From Oxyruncus cristatus (lineage: Eukaryota; Chordata; Aves; Passeriformes; Cotingidae): DNA of 64,000 nucleotides. The first letter of the stretch is position 1, and every line of letters begins with the position of its first letter. Position numbers and translations under genes: made by a program. Positions 37,482 to 51,769 of the stretch are shown piece after piece. Under the pieces are notes generated by a model. The model did no database searches and was not told where the DNA came from. It saw only the letters and a program-made list of their open reading frames with translations. The stretch spans positions 1,141,730 through 1,205,729 of the forward strand of contig VXAY01003767.1 of the NCBI GenBank assembly GCA_013399855.1, written 5' to 3'.

Positions 37482-40048
37482 ATGGATTATAATGTGGCAG
37501 CTTCAAGGAACAATTCTCTCAATAAGATCATTCTATGGGGGTGGCAGAGGAGATGTACCATTACAGTGCTCAACTAGGAGTTCCCCTCTTTAAATTCACA
37601 GAGTTTCAGAAATTAGGAGATACTTTTGCAATATGGTTTTGACTTTCAAAATGATACGCAAAATACTATGTCACATTGATGCCATGTAGGTACTTATGGC
37701 AAATACTGTTGTGACCTCCTATTAATGCCACCTCTTGAGAATTATCATTGCTTTCATATGTGGTCAGAAACAAATCAAGAATAGTGAATTTTTAGAGTAC
37801 TATAATAGTAATTAAAAAAAAGCACTGCAAGTAGTCTATTTATTGATGTAACTTATATAAATTCCTCTCACACAGCTTGAAAATTCTCCAGGGCAGGCAT
37901 AAAAGGCATAAAATACAGTGTACATCAAAACCTTTCATCCTTATAGATTGCCGGTTGGGTAGATGCAGCAAATAAAAATCTCGTATCATCATATTGTTTA
38001 CTTCTCTTAAGGCATTGAAAATTTTCTTTAAGCTATCAACTACTTCTAATCATTACTTATTTTAATACCCAGTGGTATTTTCAACATCATTAACAGATAT
38101 CCCAAGAAGACCAACAAAAATTAGTAATCAGGAAAATTATTTACTCAGCATGATTGTTTATCCACAAATTTGCAAAAAAGGGTGTAAGAAATGGACGTTA
38201 CCAACCTTCTTTTCATAAAATAGTCTCTGAGTAGATCCATATATCTTTAAACTGGGTCAAAAAGCAGCTGCCTGCATTACTTGCATCTTAGCAAATATGT
38301 ATACATGGAGATTGAACTCAAGTTAAGACAATCCTGACTTTACATCAGTCTTTTATTAAGCAAGGGCAGGTCTCCACAGATTTAAAAGGCCAAATAAGAA
38401 ATTCTGCTTAGCAGGTACGAAGCATACCCTGATGACAACATCACACCACCATCACATTTACTGATGCAAACATTGTAAAATTATGAGTTCCTTTTCCTGT
38501 TAGAAATTACAAAAATTACCATTATGTTTCATTTAGCAGTTCTTCAAGTCTGTTGACAAGAATTGTCAGAGGAAGAAACAACAAAGAGTCTTGTATAACC
38601 ATCTGGTTCACAGAAATAGAAAACAAAACTCAACAGCAAATTTAGCTTTTAAGTCTGCAGTACAGACATCTATGGTGTACAGTGTTCCATACCTGCAAAT
38701 TTGAACAGGCAGAATCCATCATATATGACCTAAGTAACAGTATCACCTTAGTTTTTCTACTCACAGGAGTTTGATGCATCAAAAAAATAGATTTTCAAGG
38801 TAAAAGATTTATTATCCTCTCTGCTCTGAGGACATAAATGTCAATTTACTGAATCCAAAAGTTCTTGAATTTGAATAAGTTGGAAAGACAAATTGCAGAA
38901 AGAACCATCCACTATAAAAATACTTAATGGTACAAAAAGGAAATTCAATGTTAACTTTTAAAGCTAATAATACATATACACTGGAATTACATCCTTCTTT
39001 CCTTGTTTTTTTTCTCATAATTCTCTTTTAAAAAACAGTAAATATTGTTCAAATGTTTAAATCCATTCAAAGCCAAAATTACTATGCAAGGCTTCTTGCT
39101 AAACATTTTTGTTTGTTTTTTTTTCCTCTTTTATAAATAAGCATTCTTAATATTGAACTTTCAAGATAAACTTGTCCTCTTGACCTTTCCCTTCAGTCTC
39201 AATCTCAGCAAATTCCTTTACAAGTAGTATCTTCACAATATCTTGGAAAAGAGGTTTTTTGTGACCAGGTGAGCCTTTCCTTCTACTCCCAAGTCAATCA
39301 TTTTCTTTTACAGGTATTAGCTGAACCACTTCACAGCTTTTATAGGTTACCATATGATCAGACTCTGCCAGGATGTGGTATAATCAGTTATGTATGGATT
39401 TAAACAATCCACCTTCAAAAGAACCCACAGACTCCAGGCCAATCTGTTATAGAGATTTACAGCATTTTAGCAAAAATTTTTATTCAAATCCTCAGGTTCC
39501 TGAGGAGAATTTTGAAAACACGTGTTAGGACAGGTACATAACTACAACTAAATGTTTGTTTCACTCTGAAACAAAGCATTTTAGAGCATGTGGAGAGGCA
39601 ATTTGTTTGTTCTCTTATAATTTAGGAGCTGGGAAAGCAAAATATGAGAAAGGCAGGCTGAGGATGTTTGGTTTCAGAATATATCACTAGAGACACCACA
39701 GTCCCTCACTCCCCCTAAATGAAAAGTTAAAACAGGAAAAAAGGGCACTGAGTAAGGCTGTAGAATATCAAGCCTTGCATATTCTAAAGAACAGGAGTGT
39801 AGATATGCTCATAGTGGATATGCTCTAGCATTCTATATTGAGTTATACTTCACTTTCCTTTTTTTCAAAGATTAAATTTTTATTAGCCTTTTTCTACCAA
39901 ATGCTCTTACATTATTGACAAGGAATCTTATGCAATTTGATATGGAACATTCAGCTAAATACAATAAAAACTGTGGTGTAGCTTGCCTATATAATTACCT
40001 GCTTGAGGATTGACAGGTCTCAAATAATTTTAATTAGCCTCAAAATCA
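37482..40048. other. AT-rich noncoding DNA
   Basis: No repeat family or gene is recognised. A 68-codon minus frame (38812-39018) has no motif. Confidence 0.5.
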
Positions 40049-40089
40049 GAAAAAAAAAACAAAAAAAAACAAACAAACAAACAAAAAAC
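40049..40089. repeat. A-rich (CAAA)n tract
   Basis: Runs of A broken by single C, passing into (CAAA)4. This is a simple A-rich repeat. No processed-pseudogene body is visible upstream. Confidence 0.88.
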
Positions 40090-41090
40090 AACTCAAAAAA
40101 CCTCACTAAAAACTCATAAACCAAACGACAGAACAAAACTCAAATGAAAATATCCACACAGTAAAGGGTGTCTACATGGAATAAATTTCAAAATTCATAC
40201 TGAGAGTGTGGTGGCGATGCCAATTCACGTAGTGGTTTGACCTTCTAGTGGAAGGCCCACAGGATTTCTATTATCTTGGTAGTGAGATATCTCATGTTTT
40301 ATCTTGACCAGAATTGAGTTTAGCAGTCGAATAACTGTTGCCTGTGAATATTATTTATGGCAAAGGTCTAACAAATATACAAAGCTTATGAGTAACAAAC
40401 ACTACCCCATATGTTACACTAGGGTTGAAGGAGGGTCTCATGCAACCTAAACTGATAATTGCAAACTGTCTTCACAAAGGGGCTAAGACAGTCACAGTTT
40501 TTTAGGTAGCAACCAGCACATGAAAGTCAAAAAGCACGGTGTTCGAAAACATTACAAAAAAAATAATCCCATGACAAACTCACGTCTGAGAAGAAAGAAA
40601 TGGCCTCCAATGATAAACTTCGTTGTGAAAAGAACTCATGACTGATGACTTCCTGTAATCCTCTCCCTCACCCAATCCCTCTTGAGGATGACTACCAACC
40701 TTAGATACTAGACTGACACAAGAAAGATGAACAAAACATCTGAGAAAAGAAGTGAAAACTTGAGTAATTTAGGTACCACAAATTTAACTGTATTCTACAG
40801 AAGATTTTCTTTATTACCTAGGTATTTCATTCTGTAAATTTTAATGTCATTGTGATTGAGTTAGTAACTCGGATATTTGGATTACACAGTTAAGATTTTA
40901 GTTATACTAACTTTGTGTTATTGGCTCTGCATGTACAGTGTGTTCCTGTTTATAGATGGTTACATGGAAACCAGGAGCTCCTAAGTGAGCAGAGCCCTTT
41001 TTGAAGTGAAACCACTCTATTCGTCTCCCTGCCTAGTATTTCCACATCACAGACAACTAGATTTATTCCTTCAAGATGAAATTTCCTATA
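40090..41090. other. AT-rich noncoding DNA upstream of an LTR end
   Basis: No recognised repeat. The 5' half expected for the neighbouring LTR was looked for here and not found, so that element seems truncated or too decayed on this side. Confidence 0.45.
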
Positions 41091-41377
41091 GTGGTGGAGT
41101 TTGTCTTCCCAAATAACTGTTAGGTCTGATGTAGCCCTACTCTCCTGGAATGACTTTAAACCTTTGCTGCTGGTGGGAAGTGGTAAATGAATTTAATATT
41201 TTTGCTTTGCTTGTGTATGTTGCTTTATCTATTAAACTTTCTTTATCTCAACCCATGAGTTTTTTTCACTTTTAACCTCACAATTCTCCCCTTCCTGCCC
41301 CAATCCATCCCATCAGGGAGGGAAGTGAGTGAGCTGCTGTGTGGGGCTGATCTACCTATCCAAGTTATATCACAACA
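41091..41377 (+). mobile_element. Avian ERVL-type LTR, 3' part only
   Basis: The plus-strand block opens with 'gtggtggagtttgtcttccc' and passes through 'gggaagtggtaaatgaat' and 'tttgctttgcttgtg'. It then has a polyadenylation-type 'ctattaaact', 'tttatctcaacccatgag', a T/C-rich stretch, 'gtgagtgagctgctgtgtgg', and an end at 'tatatcacaaca'. This order matches the 3' part of a common bird LTR whose consensus ends near 'ggttaaaccacgaca'. The 5' half, internal genes and second LTR are absent, so it is a solo-LTR remnant. The family name is recalled, not checked. Confidence 0.75.
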
Positions 41378-41553
41378 ATAAATTACATGACATATAATTG
41401 GATCATTAATTTAATTTTTAGTTTCTAATCATAGTATCAAGAAGCAAGACTGCACAGAAAAAGGAAGAATATAATAGTCATAAGCCCAAAACACAACATG
41501 AAAAGAAAGGAGAAAAGTGCTAAACTGCTTTAAGAAACATTCATGCACCGTGT
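41378..41553. other. Spacer between LTR end and CR1
   Basis: A short AT-rich interval with no recognisable content. Confidence 0.5.
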
Positions 41554-41860
41554 CATAGAAACACAGAATCACAGGATATCCTGAGCTGGAAGGGACCCAC
41601 AAAGATTATAAAAGTCTAGCTCCTGGCCTTGCACAGGATAACCCCAAAAATCACACCATATGTCCAAATGCTTCTGGAACTCTGTTAGGCTTGGTGCCGC
41701 AACCACTTCCCTGGTGACCCCTTTCCATTGCCCAACAACATAGCTTCATGCCATTCCCTCGGGTCTTATTCCTGGTCTCCCACTCAGCTAATGGAATGGA
41801 GAGAAGCCCTTCCCCTACACCCTTCCTTGAAATCTGCTGCACCTGCCCTGGCTGCCATGA
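41554..41860 (-). mobile_element. CR1 LINE 3' fragment
   Basis: A minus-strand CR1 tail. From the left it shows the inverted terminal octamers (catagaaacacagaatcac), then 'ggatatcctgagctggaagg', 'cttctggaactctgt' and 'gccattccctcgggtctt', all diagnostic for one CR1 3'-end subtype. The same subtype ends the copies at 54574 and 62189 and forms the tail of the SINE at 63353. A 70-codon frame on the minus strand (41651-41863) is ORF2/UTR remnant and does not represent a gene. Confidence 0.88.
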
Positions 41861-44446
41861 CATACCCTGAAGCTCTGTTTCTTAAAACATGATTTGGCGC
41901 CACTAACAAAGAGCTACACATATTTAAGGTAACAAATAATACTAGGAAAATAATTCAATTAATCCATTTTATCACACCTTGAATAAGTAGGAAAGCTACA
42001 TAAGAAACACCTAGTTTTATCACAATTTACCTTTCTTAGGTGGTCATACTGCTCAAGTGTTCAGCAACATGTACAAGTGTCCTACTTAGCAACTGAGTAC
42101 AACAAATCAGAATTTCCAAGTCAAATCTATTGGGTATGATGTGCACAAACAGTATGGGTACACTCAGGGAAGGTAACATATTTTTCTCGTGCCAGATATA
42201 GTGTATGGTCAAACCAATGATGCACAGCATTGGAACACAACTTCTGCATTTCCCAAAATCAGGGTGCCACTGCACAAGTCTTATGAAGCTGATCTGCATA
42301 ATGTTCTTGTCCAAAATCCCAGATTTTCAGTTAGTGAATTTTGTAATTCATTTCGGACTTGTATTTTGAACAAGGCCACTCTCAAACATCTATAAACAAG
42401 ACCTCTGAATGCCACTTGGATACAATTTCTGTGGGTGGGGGACAGAAGAGATATGAACACCTTGCCAAAAACATCAATACGTTTTTTGTTCACTTCTTTG
42501 TAATTGCAGCCTCATGGTGCATCTTGAGATGGATGTTATCACATTGAAAAAATCATTAGTTTTCCCAGTTACAATCCTTCTGTAAATACACTCCTTCTGT
42601 ATTATATGTTATCTTATATATCTAATGCATATCATAGCCCAGTTTACCAATTTCACATAGCTGGTACATATTTAATACATATGGAAAAGCTAAAAGCAAC
42701 ATTCCCACCTAGGTTACCTTACTGCTTTGTTTAAGCAATTTCATACAGTTGTCCTAAATACACATTAGCACATTATATTAGCAAAATATGTTAATTTATT
42801 CATAATTTTTAGTTACATTTTTCTGTCTTACTTATCCACTGTACTTGATTAGATTTTTAAATTAAGAGCTGCCCACCTCATAACAATGTAATAAACTTGG
42901 TGGCCTGATTGTCCATTTGTTTTGATTGTTTGTTGGTTTTTTTCCTGAAGAATGGACCTCTGCAGTAACTATGTGGAAATGCTGCCTGGCACAAAGGGTT
43001 GAAGAAAACCACTCCAAGGCTGTGTAATTTTGATATGCTCCTAAAAGCCATTGAGTTAGTACAGTGTGGTGGAAAGAATTCACAATATGCAATTTTCAGA
43101 GCACATCTAAAGCCTTCTTGCAGGATCATATTGGTATTTCTGATCTCTAAAAGAAAGCATGCAACATTATTCTTCCCTCAGATCACCCAGAAGGTAATTC
43201 TAATGTGTTTTCTACAAGAACAGTAAGGTATTTCTGACAGGTCCCTTGAGCAATTTACCTGAGGACTATTCTGAGCATAATTTTTCTGTCAACATTTGCT
43301 GTTGTCATCAGGGGAATTATGCCTAGTTTTGCAGCAGGTTGGGGCAAAAGGGTAAGAGGACACAATACACAGAAAAAAGTAAAAAAGTTAAAAGATGAAA
43401 GTATTGCAGCATTCTTCTTGGCTTCTGAAGGCTATACATAGAAGAATAGTACCATTTCATAAAAATTTTTAGATGGTATGTATGCTTTCCACCATTTCCA
43501 ATATATATTTCTCACACAAAAAATTCCTTTTTGCTTAGTCTAACAAGGCCCATTTTTCCCCTTTTCAGTGTGAATTCTTTGATCAAACATTTAACTTCTG
43601 CTCAACCATTTTCTACCATGCTGATGGCATGCTTTCTACCATATGTATAAATAGTAGAAATCACTGATCTTGAGAGGCAAAAAAAGGCAAATCTGCTTAT
43701 AAATCCAATTATTTTTTAATATTATTTAAATATTAATGGCTCCAAATAAGAAACAGGCTATATGACCACATAATTTCAAAAGCAAAAATTTTGAGTGAAA
43801 GGTTATATTTACCTTGGGGTATATTAGAAAAGGCCACCATATCATGGGTGACATTTCTAAATATCAATTTAGCTGATCTTATGAAACACAGCTCCAGTTT
43901 CTCTGGAGCCAAAATGAACAAATACTCCAATGCAAGTGAAGTTCCTTAGCCCAGCAGCACTGTTTAAGTATTAGAAAAATACAAAGCCTTATCCTTTTGG
44001 CCACAGTTACAAGACGGATATTAAATACTCCAGACTAGATGCGCATCCAAGCTAGACTCTATCAGCCTACCTTCACTATTGCAAACCCACTACATAGTAG
44101 TTTATACACAGAGCACTCATTTAATTTCAGGTATTGAATATCAGAATTGATAGTAATTCTCCTGTTAAAAGAATTATACACCATGTAGAATAAGAGATTG
44201 CACAGTATCTATTTTAGAGTTCATGAATAGCATCTGTCAAGCATTTCTGATTGTGCTGTTATGCTGATTTACCGCTTGAAGGTGTAAGAAAGTGAGTTCA
44301 CATCAATGTGCCTGAGTTTTGGAACATGCCATGAATTGGATGGTTCACAATTTTCCGATGATTCTCCATGGCCGCATAACATGCTTTTTTATGTTTATTT
44401 TTATATTATTTATATTTATTTATGTAACCAAACTATATTTTATACC
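41861..44446. other. AT-rich noncoding DNA with overlapping short ORFs
   Basis: No repeat family is recognised. At 42036-42547 and 42862-43226 several 60-90-codon frames overlap on both strands, but none has a motif. A locally low stop density gives frames on both strands at once, so these are best read as composition effects. Confidence 0.42.
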
Positions 44447-45218
44447 CTGGTCCATATTGGGACCAGTGTTTTTTAATATCTCCATTAATGACAAGGGCAA
44501 AGGGATCAAGTGTAGCCACAGCAATAAGCAGATGAGACCAAGGTGAGTGGTGACACACTTGAAGGTTGGGGTGCCATCCAGAGGGACCTGGACAAGCTCA
44601 AGAAGTGGGCCCATGGGAATGTCTTGAAGTTTAACAAGACCAAGTGCAAGGTGCTGCACCTGGGGTGGGGCAACCCCTAGTATAAAGGCTGGGGGATGAA
44701 GAGATCGAGAGCAGCCCTGAGGAGGACTTGGGGGTGCTGGTGGATGAGAGGCCGGATGTGACCCAGCAATGTTCATTTGCAGCCCCAAAAGCCAATTATG
44801 TCCTGGGCTGCATCAAAAGCAGTATGGACAGCAGGTCAAGGGAGGGAATTCTCCCCCTCTATTCTGTTCTGGTGAGACTCCAACTTGAGTGCTGAGGTCT
44901 CCAGCACAGGAAGGACATCAGCCTGTTGGGAGAAGTGCAGAGGAAGCCCACAAAGATGATCAGAGGGATGGAGCACCTCTCATACAAGGAAAGCCTAAGA
45001 GAATTGGGTTTGTTTAGCCTGGAAAATAGAAGGCATGACCTAATTGTGGCCTTCCAGTATCTGAAGAGAGCCTGCAAGGGATTTGGGGAGGGAATTTTTA
45101 CAAGAGCATGTAGTGGCAGGACAAGAAGGAATGGCTTCAAACTAAAAGTGACCAGGTTTAGGCTAGATACTAGGAAAAAATTCTTTACTTTACTAAGGTG
45201 ATGAGGCACTGGAACAGC
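44447..45218 (+). mobile_element. CR1 LINE ORF2 fragment lacking the 3' tail
   Basis: Plus-strand CR1 ORF2 covering the later reverse-transcriptase and C-terminal part. It begins with SILGPVFFNISIND (44451 on; the family has SILGPVLFN.FIND). It then reads on in shifting frames past the catalytic region. It ends with an intact 91-codon stretch, 44926-45201, that includes MIRGMEHLSYKESLRELGLF and TRFRLDTRKKFFT. It stops at about 'ggcactggaacag', before the CR1 3' UTR and octamers. Lack of the 3' end is unusual, because target-primed insertion starts there. The tail was probably lost later by deletion. Confidence 0.9.
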
Positions 45219-48200
45219 GCACATTTCTAGCACACCAGCTAACAACTCTTCATTTTCATAAAACATCGCAATTGAAGTGGAATATGCTTTAAATCCAAAC
45301 AGATTTACAGTCTTTTTTTTTTAGGGCTATGTGATTTTAAAGCACTTTTCTTGCAAGAAGCCCCAAATATGTAAAACTCAGTTTTCACTATTTCTAGCTT
45401 TGTGTGACCATTTATTGAAATTTTGTATTTACATATACAAATAACAGAATTACTTTATTTTTTTCATTTTCAGGATAAGGAAAAATCCCTTAGTGTACTG
45501 TATTTAACATAAGGAACAAATGAAAGCTTACAGTATTGAATACAAGTATTTTTAAAACTCCTTTTCAAATATTACATTGTTTTGATTATAGATATGTTGT
45601 TTTTTTTCATCAACTGATTCTATTTTATTATTTCCTTATGTGAACACATCTTTATAATGGACAAAACCCAAATGCATGGAATAAATATACATATTCAGAA
45701 AATTATAAAAGATGATATAAGATACACTGTAATATTCTAAAGTACTATATGTAAGTTAGGGAATCACGTCCAAGATTTAGAGGCAAATCTTTTTTTCATC
45801 AAGAAGAAAAACATTTTTTTTCTCTGTAGGAGGAATAAGTGGAATTTAAAACATTTCTAGTCATTGCTCTTCATAAACTCCAGTTTTCACAACTTTTGTT
45901 GACTGGCATATGACCTTCAGCATTCCAGTGTGCAAAATTTCTGCTTCATGCACATGAGCCTGATTTGTTCTTATGAAATTTAGTATAGGCATATCCTGAA
46001 GCATTTGATTTAACATTTCTGTGTGAGTTGTGTCCACTGTTCAATGAAATTAACCTATCTGCATTTAGAATCTAGTAAGCACCACACAATCTGAAAGGTC
46101 TCCTTGAAAACCTCTTGCGAGTTGCCATCATGTATTTGGATCACTAATAATAAATTCCTTATAAATAAATTATAAGCTAAATTTCATGACCTGAAACATT
46201 TCAGAAAAAATAAGCACTTTGAAAAAAGAATAATAGTGGATAAGAACTAACTAGGATAGTGAAAAATAGGCCTAGAAATTCAGAAAAAGTGGTTTCTAAT
46301 CCTTCATTACCTAACCAGTTAGTAACAGATTACTGAATTGTAGTCACAATGGTGTTAGGGCATATAATTTCATTAAAATTTATTTGTCCCTCTTTCAGAG
46401 AATGCATACATTCATCCAAAAAACCTATAAACATTCAAGGTTTTTAATTATCTTTAATATCCTTCATCTTTTAGTGTGAACATAACAATTTTTTTTACAT
46501 CATTGAAGCATTCAATACTTTCTGATGGAAACAAACTTAGTGGTTTATTAACTGCGAGTATTTTGTGGAATGTTTTGAAATCACAAAAGAGGAGAAGAAT
46601 CAAACTAAGTTTTGTAGAAATTGTGGGATTTTTTTCCCCCACATTTAAAAATCTTTTCTTTGAACTATTTTTTTTTTAATCAAAGACTCACATTCGAAAA
46701 ACAATTGTTTCTAAAGCACTATGATCATCAGTTCAGATTTTCACCCCTCTCCTGGAAAACAGTAAGAAAATCACAAAGGTCCTTACAAAAATATAGTTCA
46801 ATTGCCAAATTATTTCTAGTACCATGGACCAGTTAATGTTGTTTACGTTACATCTGGTCCATACTTATTTATTTTTTCATTATGATAGCAATAAACCCTG
46901 ATCCAAGAAAGAGTACTATCTTCTTTCTTAAACATCCGAAGGCCACTTTAAAGTGTTATGCAGTGCTATAAAATAATTGAGGATAGCATAGTTATAGAAA
47001 CACTAGTAAAACAAATTTTGATATAGAAGAATGTTAAAATAGTTTTCATTATTAACAGTGGATGGAATAGCATCTGTTGGGTTTGAATTTGGCAGATTTG
47101 ATTTATGAGTTTGTTTGTACTTGTTTATTTTTGTACAGAAAGATGAGTGGTACTAGATTATTTTGGGGGTTAACAATTTCTTTGTTTGAACAAACAAATA
47201 AACAATCCCCCTCCAAATTTCAAACCCACATACTTCCTTTCCTTAGATCAATATCTTGAATTCTGTTATTGTCCATTTCCTGAATATCACCACCATCCCT
47301 TCAATTGAATTAGAATAAATTCTGATGTAAGGTATTACCAAGCTGTATTTTTTCCTCTACAGTACTTATATATGGCAGAAGTGATTTCATAGACATATAG
47401 GGCTGCAAATACATTTCTCTTTACTAGGAAGAAAGCAGTGCAGAAACACTGGGGTTTATTGTTTTAGGACAAAAAAGCAACCACATGCAGTCACAAATGC
47501 AGAAATGACAAAACAAGACCACTGTATGAGCCCATTACCCAGTTATTTTTTTGTGGATAAACAAGGACAAATGCTTTCTCCTCATTTTTCTACAAGAGCT
47601 GCCACTCAAGAGATGACAATCCATTACGTACTAGGAACCAGTGGTGGTATCGTAAACAACTTTGTACATCTGCAAGAGAGTTAGTTACATCATAGGCACT
47701 GTACATTAGCTGCTCACATCTTACGGTATGTTTTTCTCTTTTCTGTAGCAAAATAACACATTATATTTTCACTGAATAAAATACTTGTGAAGCAGAAAAC
47801 AGTTGGTAACAGTTACAGATTCTGCATTTGTCCAGTCACATTACAGATGTGGCAAACCAGACGTCTTTTAATTTATCGTACATTGATCTGTTTTTGTACA
47901 CTTCAGAACAATACACAGAAACACTTTTAAGTCTGTCCTAAATTAAACCTTATTACCCAGCTGTGAAAAAAGACATTAATGAATTTTAAAAGTTTAATAA
48001 AAATTTAGTAATGAGTGAAGTTTAGAGTTTAATAAAATGGGACATATATCTAAAAGAGTGTTAACTGTCTGCTATTCTTTATTCCTACCTATGGCAAAAG
48101 GTGAGGCAGATTGTTAACAGATTGTTAACAGCACTGGAAAATATTTAAATACTTTTCAATATAATAATTTATGCCATGTCTTTTGTGAGACTACTTGATA

Positions 48201-49090
48201 AGAGTACTCTTCCTTTCCCTTCCCTCCCCTTCACTTCCCTTCCTGCACATGTGCAAACACACTAAAATATCTGATTTATTTCTACTTCTTAAAAGTTACC
48301 TTAGTTATTTTTGATGTAAATAATTTTTGCTTAATCTTTTTAATAATGCTTCAGTTAAACAGTGAAACACTAGAGTGAAGCCAGATAACTTTTTCCACAT
48401 ACATCCTTACTAAGAATATACATCTGAATTAAATTTATTAATGAAAAAGAAATTAATGCCATAACCACCTAAGTAAAATATTTAACTGAGTTAGCTCAGA
48501 ATATAATATTGAATAAAGGATGAGGGAAAAGGTGTTAAGGTGAGTTTAAAAGTTTCAATTGTATGAAAAACTGAAAGAAAATTTACTTTTGATCACATTT
48601 TAAATTGTCAATTTCTATAGTGACAGAACACTTATTTTTGAGAATATAATTCCTTTTGTTTCATTGAATTGTAAGAGCTCAAATTCCAAGTGTAAATATT
48701 TGACTTTTTTATCTTTTAAAAGCATGCAGATTTATATTTATACCTTCCATATAGTTTTTTCTTACGCCAACAAAACCACTGGATTTTGCTGTCATGCAAT
48801 GAACCATTTCTGATAAAGATCATTCGAAATATTTTATTCCAGAGCAGAGCATCTCAATGGTGTTACTTCTCTCATATCACTGTATTATCGTAAGTCTGAA
48901 GTATAACATCCTTGGAATTGTTTCTAAAAAAATCCCATAAAATTCAAAGAATGTAATACTTCCAATATGCTTTCTCTACTTCCTTCATAGTTGAAAATGA
49001 AGAAATAGGACTGTCCACTATTGGAGATTAGATTAAGACACATTATAAATCTATAAACCTTTAAATAGAATATATCTGGGTGATGTCTCT
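45219..49090. other. AT-rich noncoding DNA, no gene seen
   Basis: No repeat family or gene is recognised. An 11-base unit (agattgttaac) is duplicated in tandem near 48110-48130. A pyrimidine-rich run lies at about 48211-48243. A patch at 47620-47730 has three CpGs in about 100 bases and no repeat match; it might be a conserved noncoding element, but that cannot be judged without an alignment. Confidence 0.45.
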
Positions 49091-49110
49091 GATTTGATTT
49101 GATTTGATTT
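49091..49110. repeat. (GATTT)4 microsatellite
   Basis: Four perfect GATTT pentamers followed by extra T. A minor simple repeat. Confidence 0.92.
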
Positions 49111-51769
49111 TTTGAGGTCTGCATTCACTGCACTCACGTGGTAATGAAAATAAAAATTCTTTCAATATGAACAATGTGTAAAATGCTAAACCGTAATGCC
49201 TTGCAGGGAAAAGAAAGGTACTAATGATTTATGGTTTAAAGTGACAATATGTGGCCCATATTTTTATACAAATATATAGATGATCAGAAACACACAGTAT
49301 ATACACAGACTTAGCCATACCTACATCTTGCCATTCAAAGTATGTATGTTAAGATTTGAAAGTGTGATTACTACTAACACACAAATCTGAAGAAATTGAG
49401 ACAGCAGAGATGTTGAGACATACAAAAAATATATAAGAAAATACAGCCTGTTCTCACAGTTTGTATGAACACAAAGAGTAATACTGAGAATTCCAGCAGA
49501 GTTTCTGAGTATCCACAGAACTCATCAAATAATCAATACCTTATTTCAAAAAACCTGAAATCTTGGAACTGTCGATGAACATCAAAACCAAAGTTCCCAG
49601 GTTGTTTTTATGCTCTGTACAGTGCTAAAAATACATTTATTCTTCGTGTCCTTTGTTACAGAACACTGTGATTTTTTTAGTACCATGCTATGGCAACACT
49701 AAATTTGCACAGACCCTAGTGATGCACAAACTACTGGGTTAAACCATATTCAAAGACCTGATACAATCAAGTCTTCATCTAACAGAGCTGACTATAATAG
49801 TAGTGTTGTAATTATTTGTATCCATATGAATCCATACCAATTTTTCAAATATAATAATGCTCCAAATAAAACTGGCATGTATAGTCACTATCATACAAAG
49901 GTTGATAGTCTGAGACATGGTTAGCAAAGACCTTCCTGTTTTCTTCACCTTGAAGAAGCTGGTAGGATAACCAGATAATTGCTCATGTTTTGTGTAACTG
50001 CATTCAGAGGTCATACTGGTGGATTCAGGTACCTTAATATGATACAAGTTTTAAAGCCACGTATTTTGAGACAAAGTATGAAAGTTGGGGTACTGTACCA
50101 GTATAACCAAGTATGTTATACACCAAGATAACTAGTGACTAATGCAACCACAACAGGATAGTTATGCAAATTCATAAAATATCAGTGAAATAAAAAATAA
50201 TCCCCCAATTAAATCTTGCTGTGACAAATACATTTAAAAGCATTCTACTGTTATATACAACATCAGAACAGAGCTAAATAAATGAAGTACTGAAGTGTCT
50301 TAATGCAGTATAAAATAACAAAAATGATCTCCATAAATTGAACAGTAACACTAAGCTTATGTTCCAAGTACTTCTAAAAAAATTATACAGTTGCCTCTGT
50401 TCTATAGGTAACACTTGAGCCTGAACACCTACTGACCTCAAAAGTCCAACTTTGGCATTAACAATTACTCTCTCTTCTTTAATTAAAAAAAAAAAAAAAA
50501 TCAAAATGTGGAAGTCAAAAGTCTATCATTGTCACTCCAAATTAATTTTACACCTCAATCCATTTTGAAGCCACTAATGTCAAAACTTTAAAGCATGTCT
50601 TTAAGGCAAAAAACTAATTTTCAAGTTGGAATCCAATGTCCCTCAAGAATCTAAACTCTTATTTTCTGAAAAATTCAAGTAAGCATAGAGAATGAAAATA
50701 AATCTCCTTGGTCCCAAACATTGACTGCTTCTTTTCACAAATTATTTATTATGTTTCATGTTAATGTTGTTTTCAAATCTGTAGGATTAAAATATTTCTT
50801 TGAGGAGCTTGGCAGTGTTGGAATCAAGCATTAACAGCCCATGAGACTGAAAATAAAAAATTGCCCACTTATGCTGGCGTAAGTCCAGGGACTTGAGTGG
50901 AGTGTTGCTTATATGCTTTTCAGTATGAAAAGCTATAGAATGAAAGATGAATAAAAATAAGATACACATGGTCTTCATAGCAGCTTAATGGGTAAACTTC
51001 AGGCTGGATGAGAACTGAACATCTCAATCACATCTGCAGTATTTATTATATGTGAAAGAGCATCACTGAAATAGTTTTAGAGGATCTACCCCAGAGTAGA
51101 TCATAGGCTAGTTTTCCTATTTCTCATTATTTCATTCTAGGACCTTACGTTCTTTCTCTTATAGCAAAATTTCTCAAAAACTTTAGATTTATGGAATTGA
51201 TATTCTCTAAATCAAAAAGATTATTCTTGCATGTAAATCCAAAAACCCCCTATTTATTAGATTTAAGAAGTCCCAATAAGGTCAATGGAAATAAAGTTTA
51301 CTCTCAACACAACCATCAGTTTCTGAAACAAACAGAAACATCAATAGCTTTCTTCACCTAATCAATGCAGACAGATTGATTTTTCAGAAGGCAGACTATT
51401 ATGTATGTCTGAGTACCATGACCTTTCAGATTTTACCAACAATATTCTTCATGTAAATTGATCCACATTATACCATGGGAGCCAGGGATGCAGAACTGCC
51501 AAAAGCATTCACTTCCACTTAGCTGAAATTATAAGTTCTCATGAAAAAGCACATTCTTCAATCATGGTATGTGGCTTCTACGCGTCATGTGATGAGTTGT
51601 AAATGTCTAAGACAGTTCAAAACTGCAGATACCTTTACACCTGGTAATCATAAAACCACAAGAGTGTGAATGTAGAGTAATTGATTTAAACGTATCAGTT
51701 CTAGGCCATTAGGCTTGGTAAAAGGTATTTCCACTCAACTATACAGAAACCCATTACAGTCATTTCCAT
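49111..51769. other. AT-rich noncoding DNA
   Basis: No repeat family or gene is recognised. There is an A-run at about 50487-50502. The frames present are short and have no motif. Confidence 0.5.

Noticed and set aside
42036..42547. Overlapping ORFs on both strands
   Set aside because: Frames open on both strands at once point to low stop density. No motif or family was seen.
44859..45266. 135-codon minus ORF
   Set aside because: It is the antisense shadow of the plus-strand CR1 ORF2 remnant.
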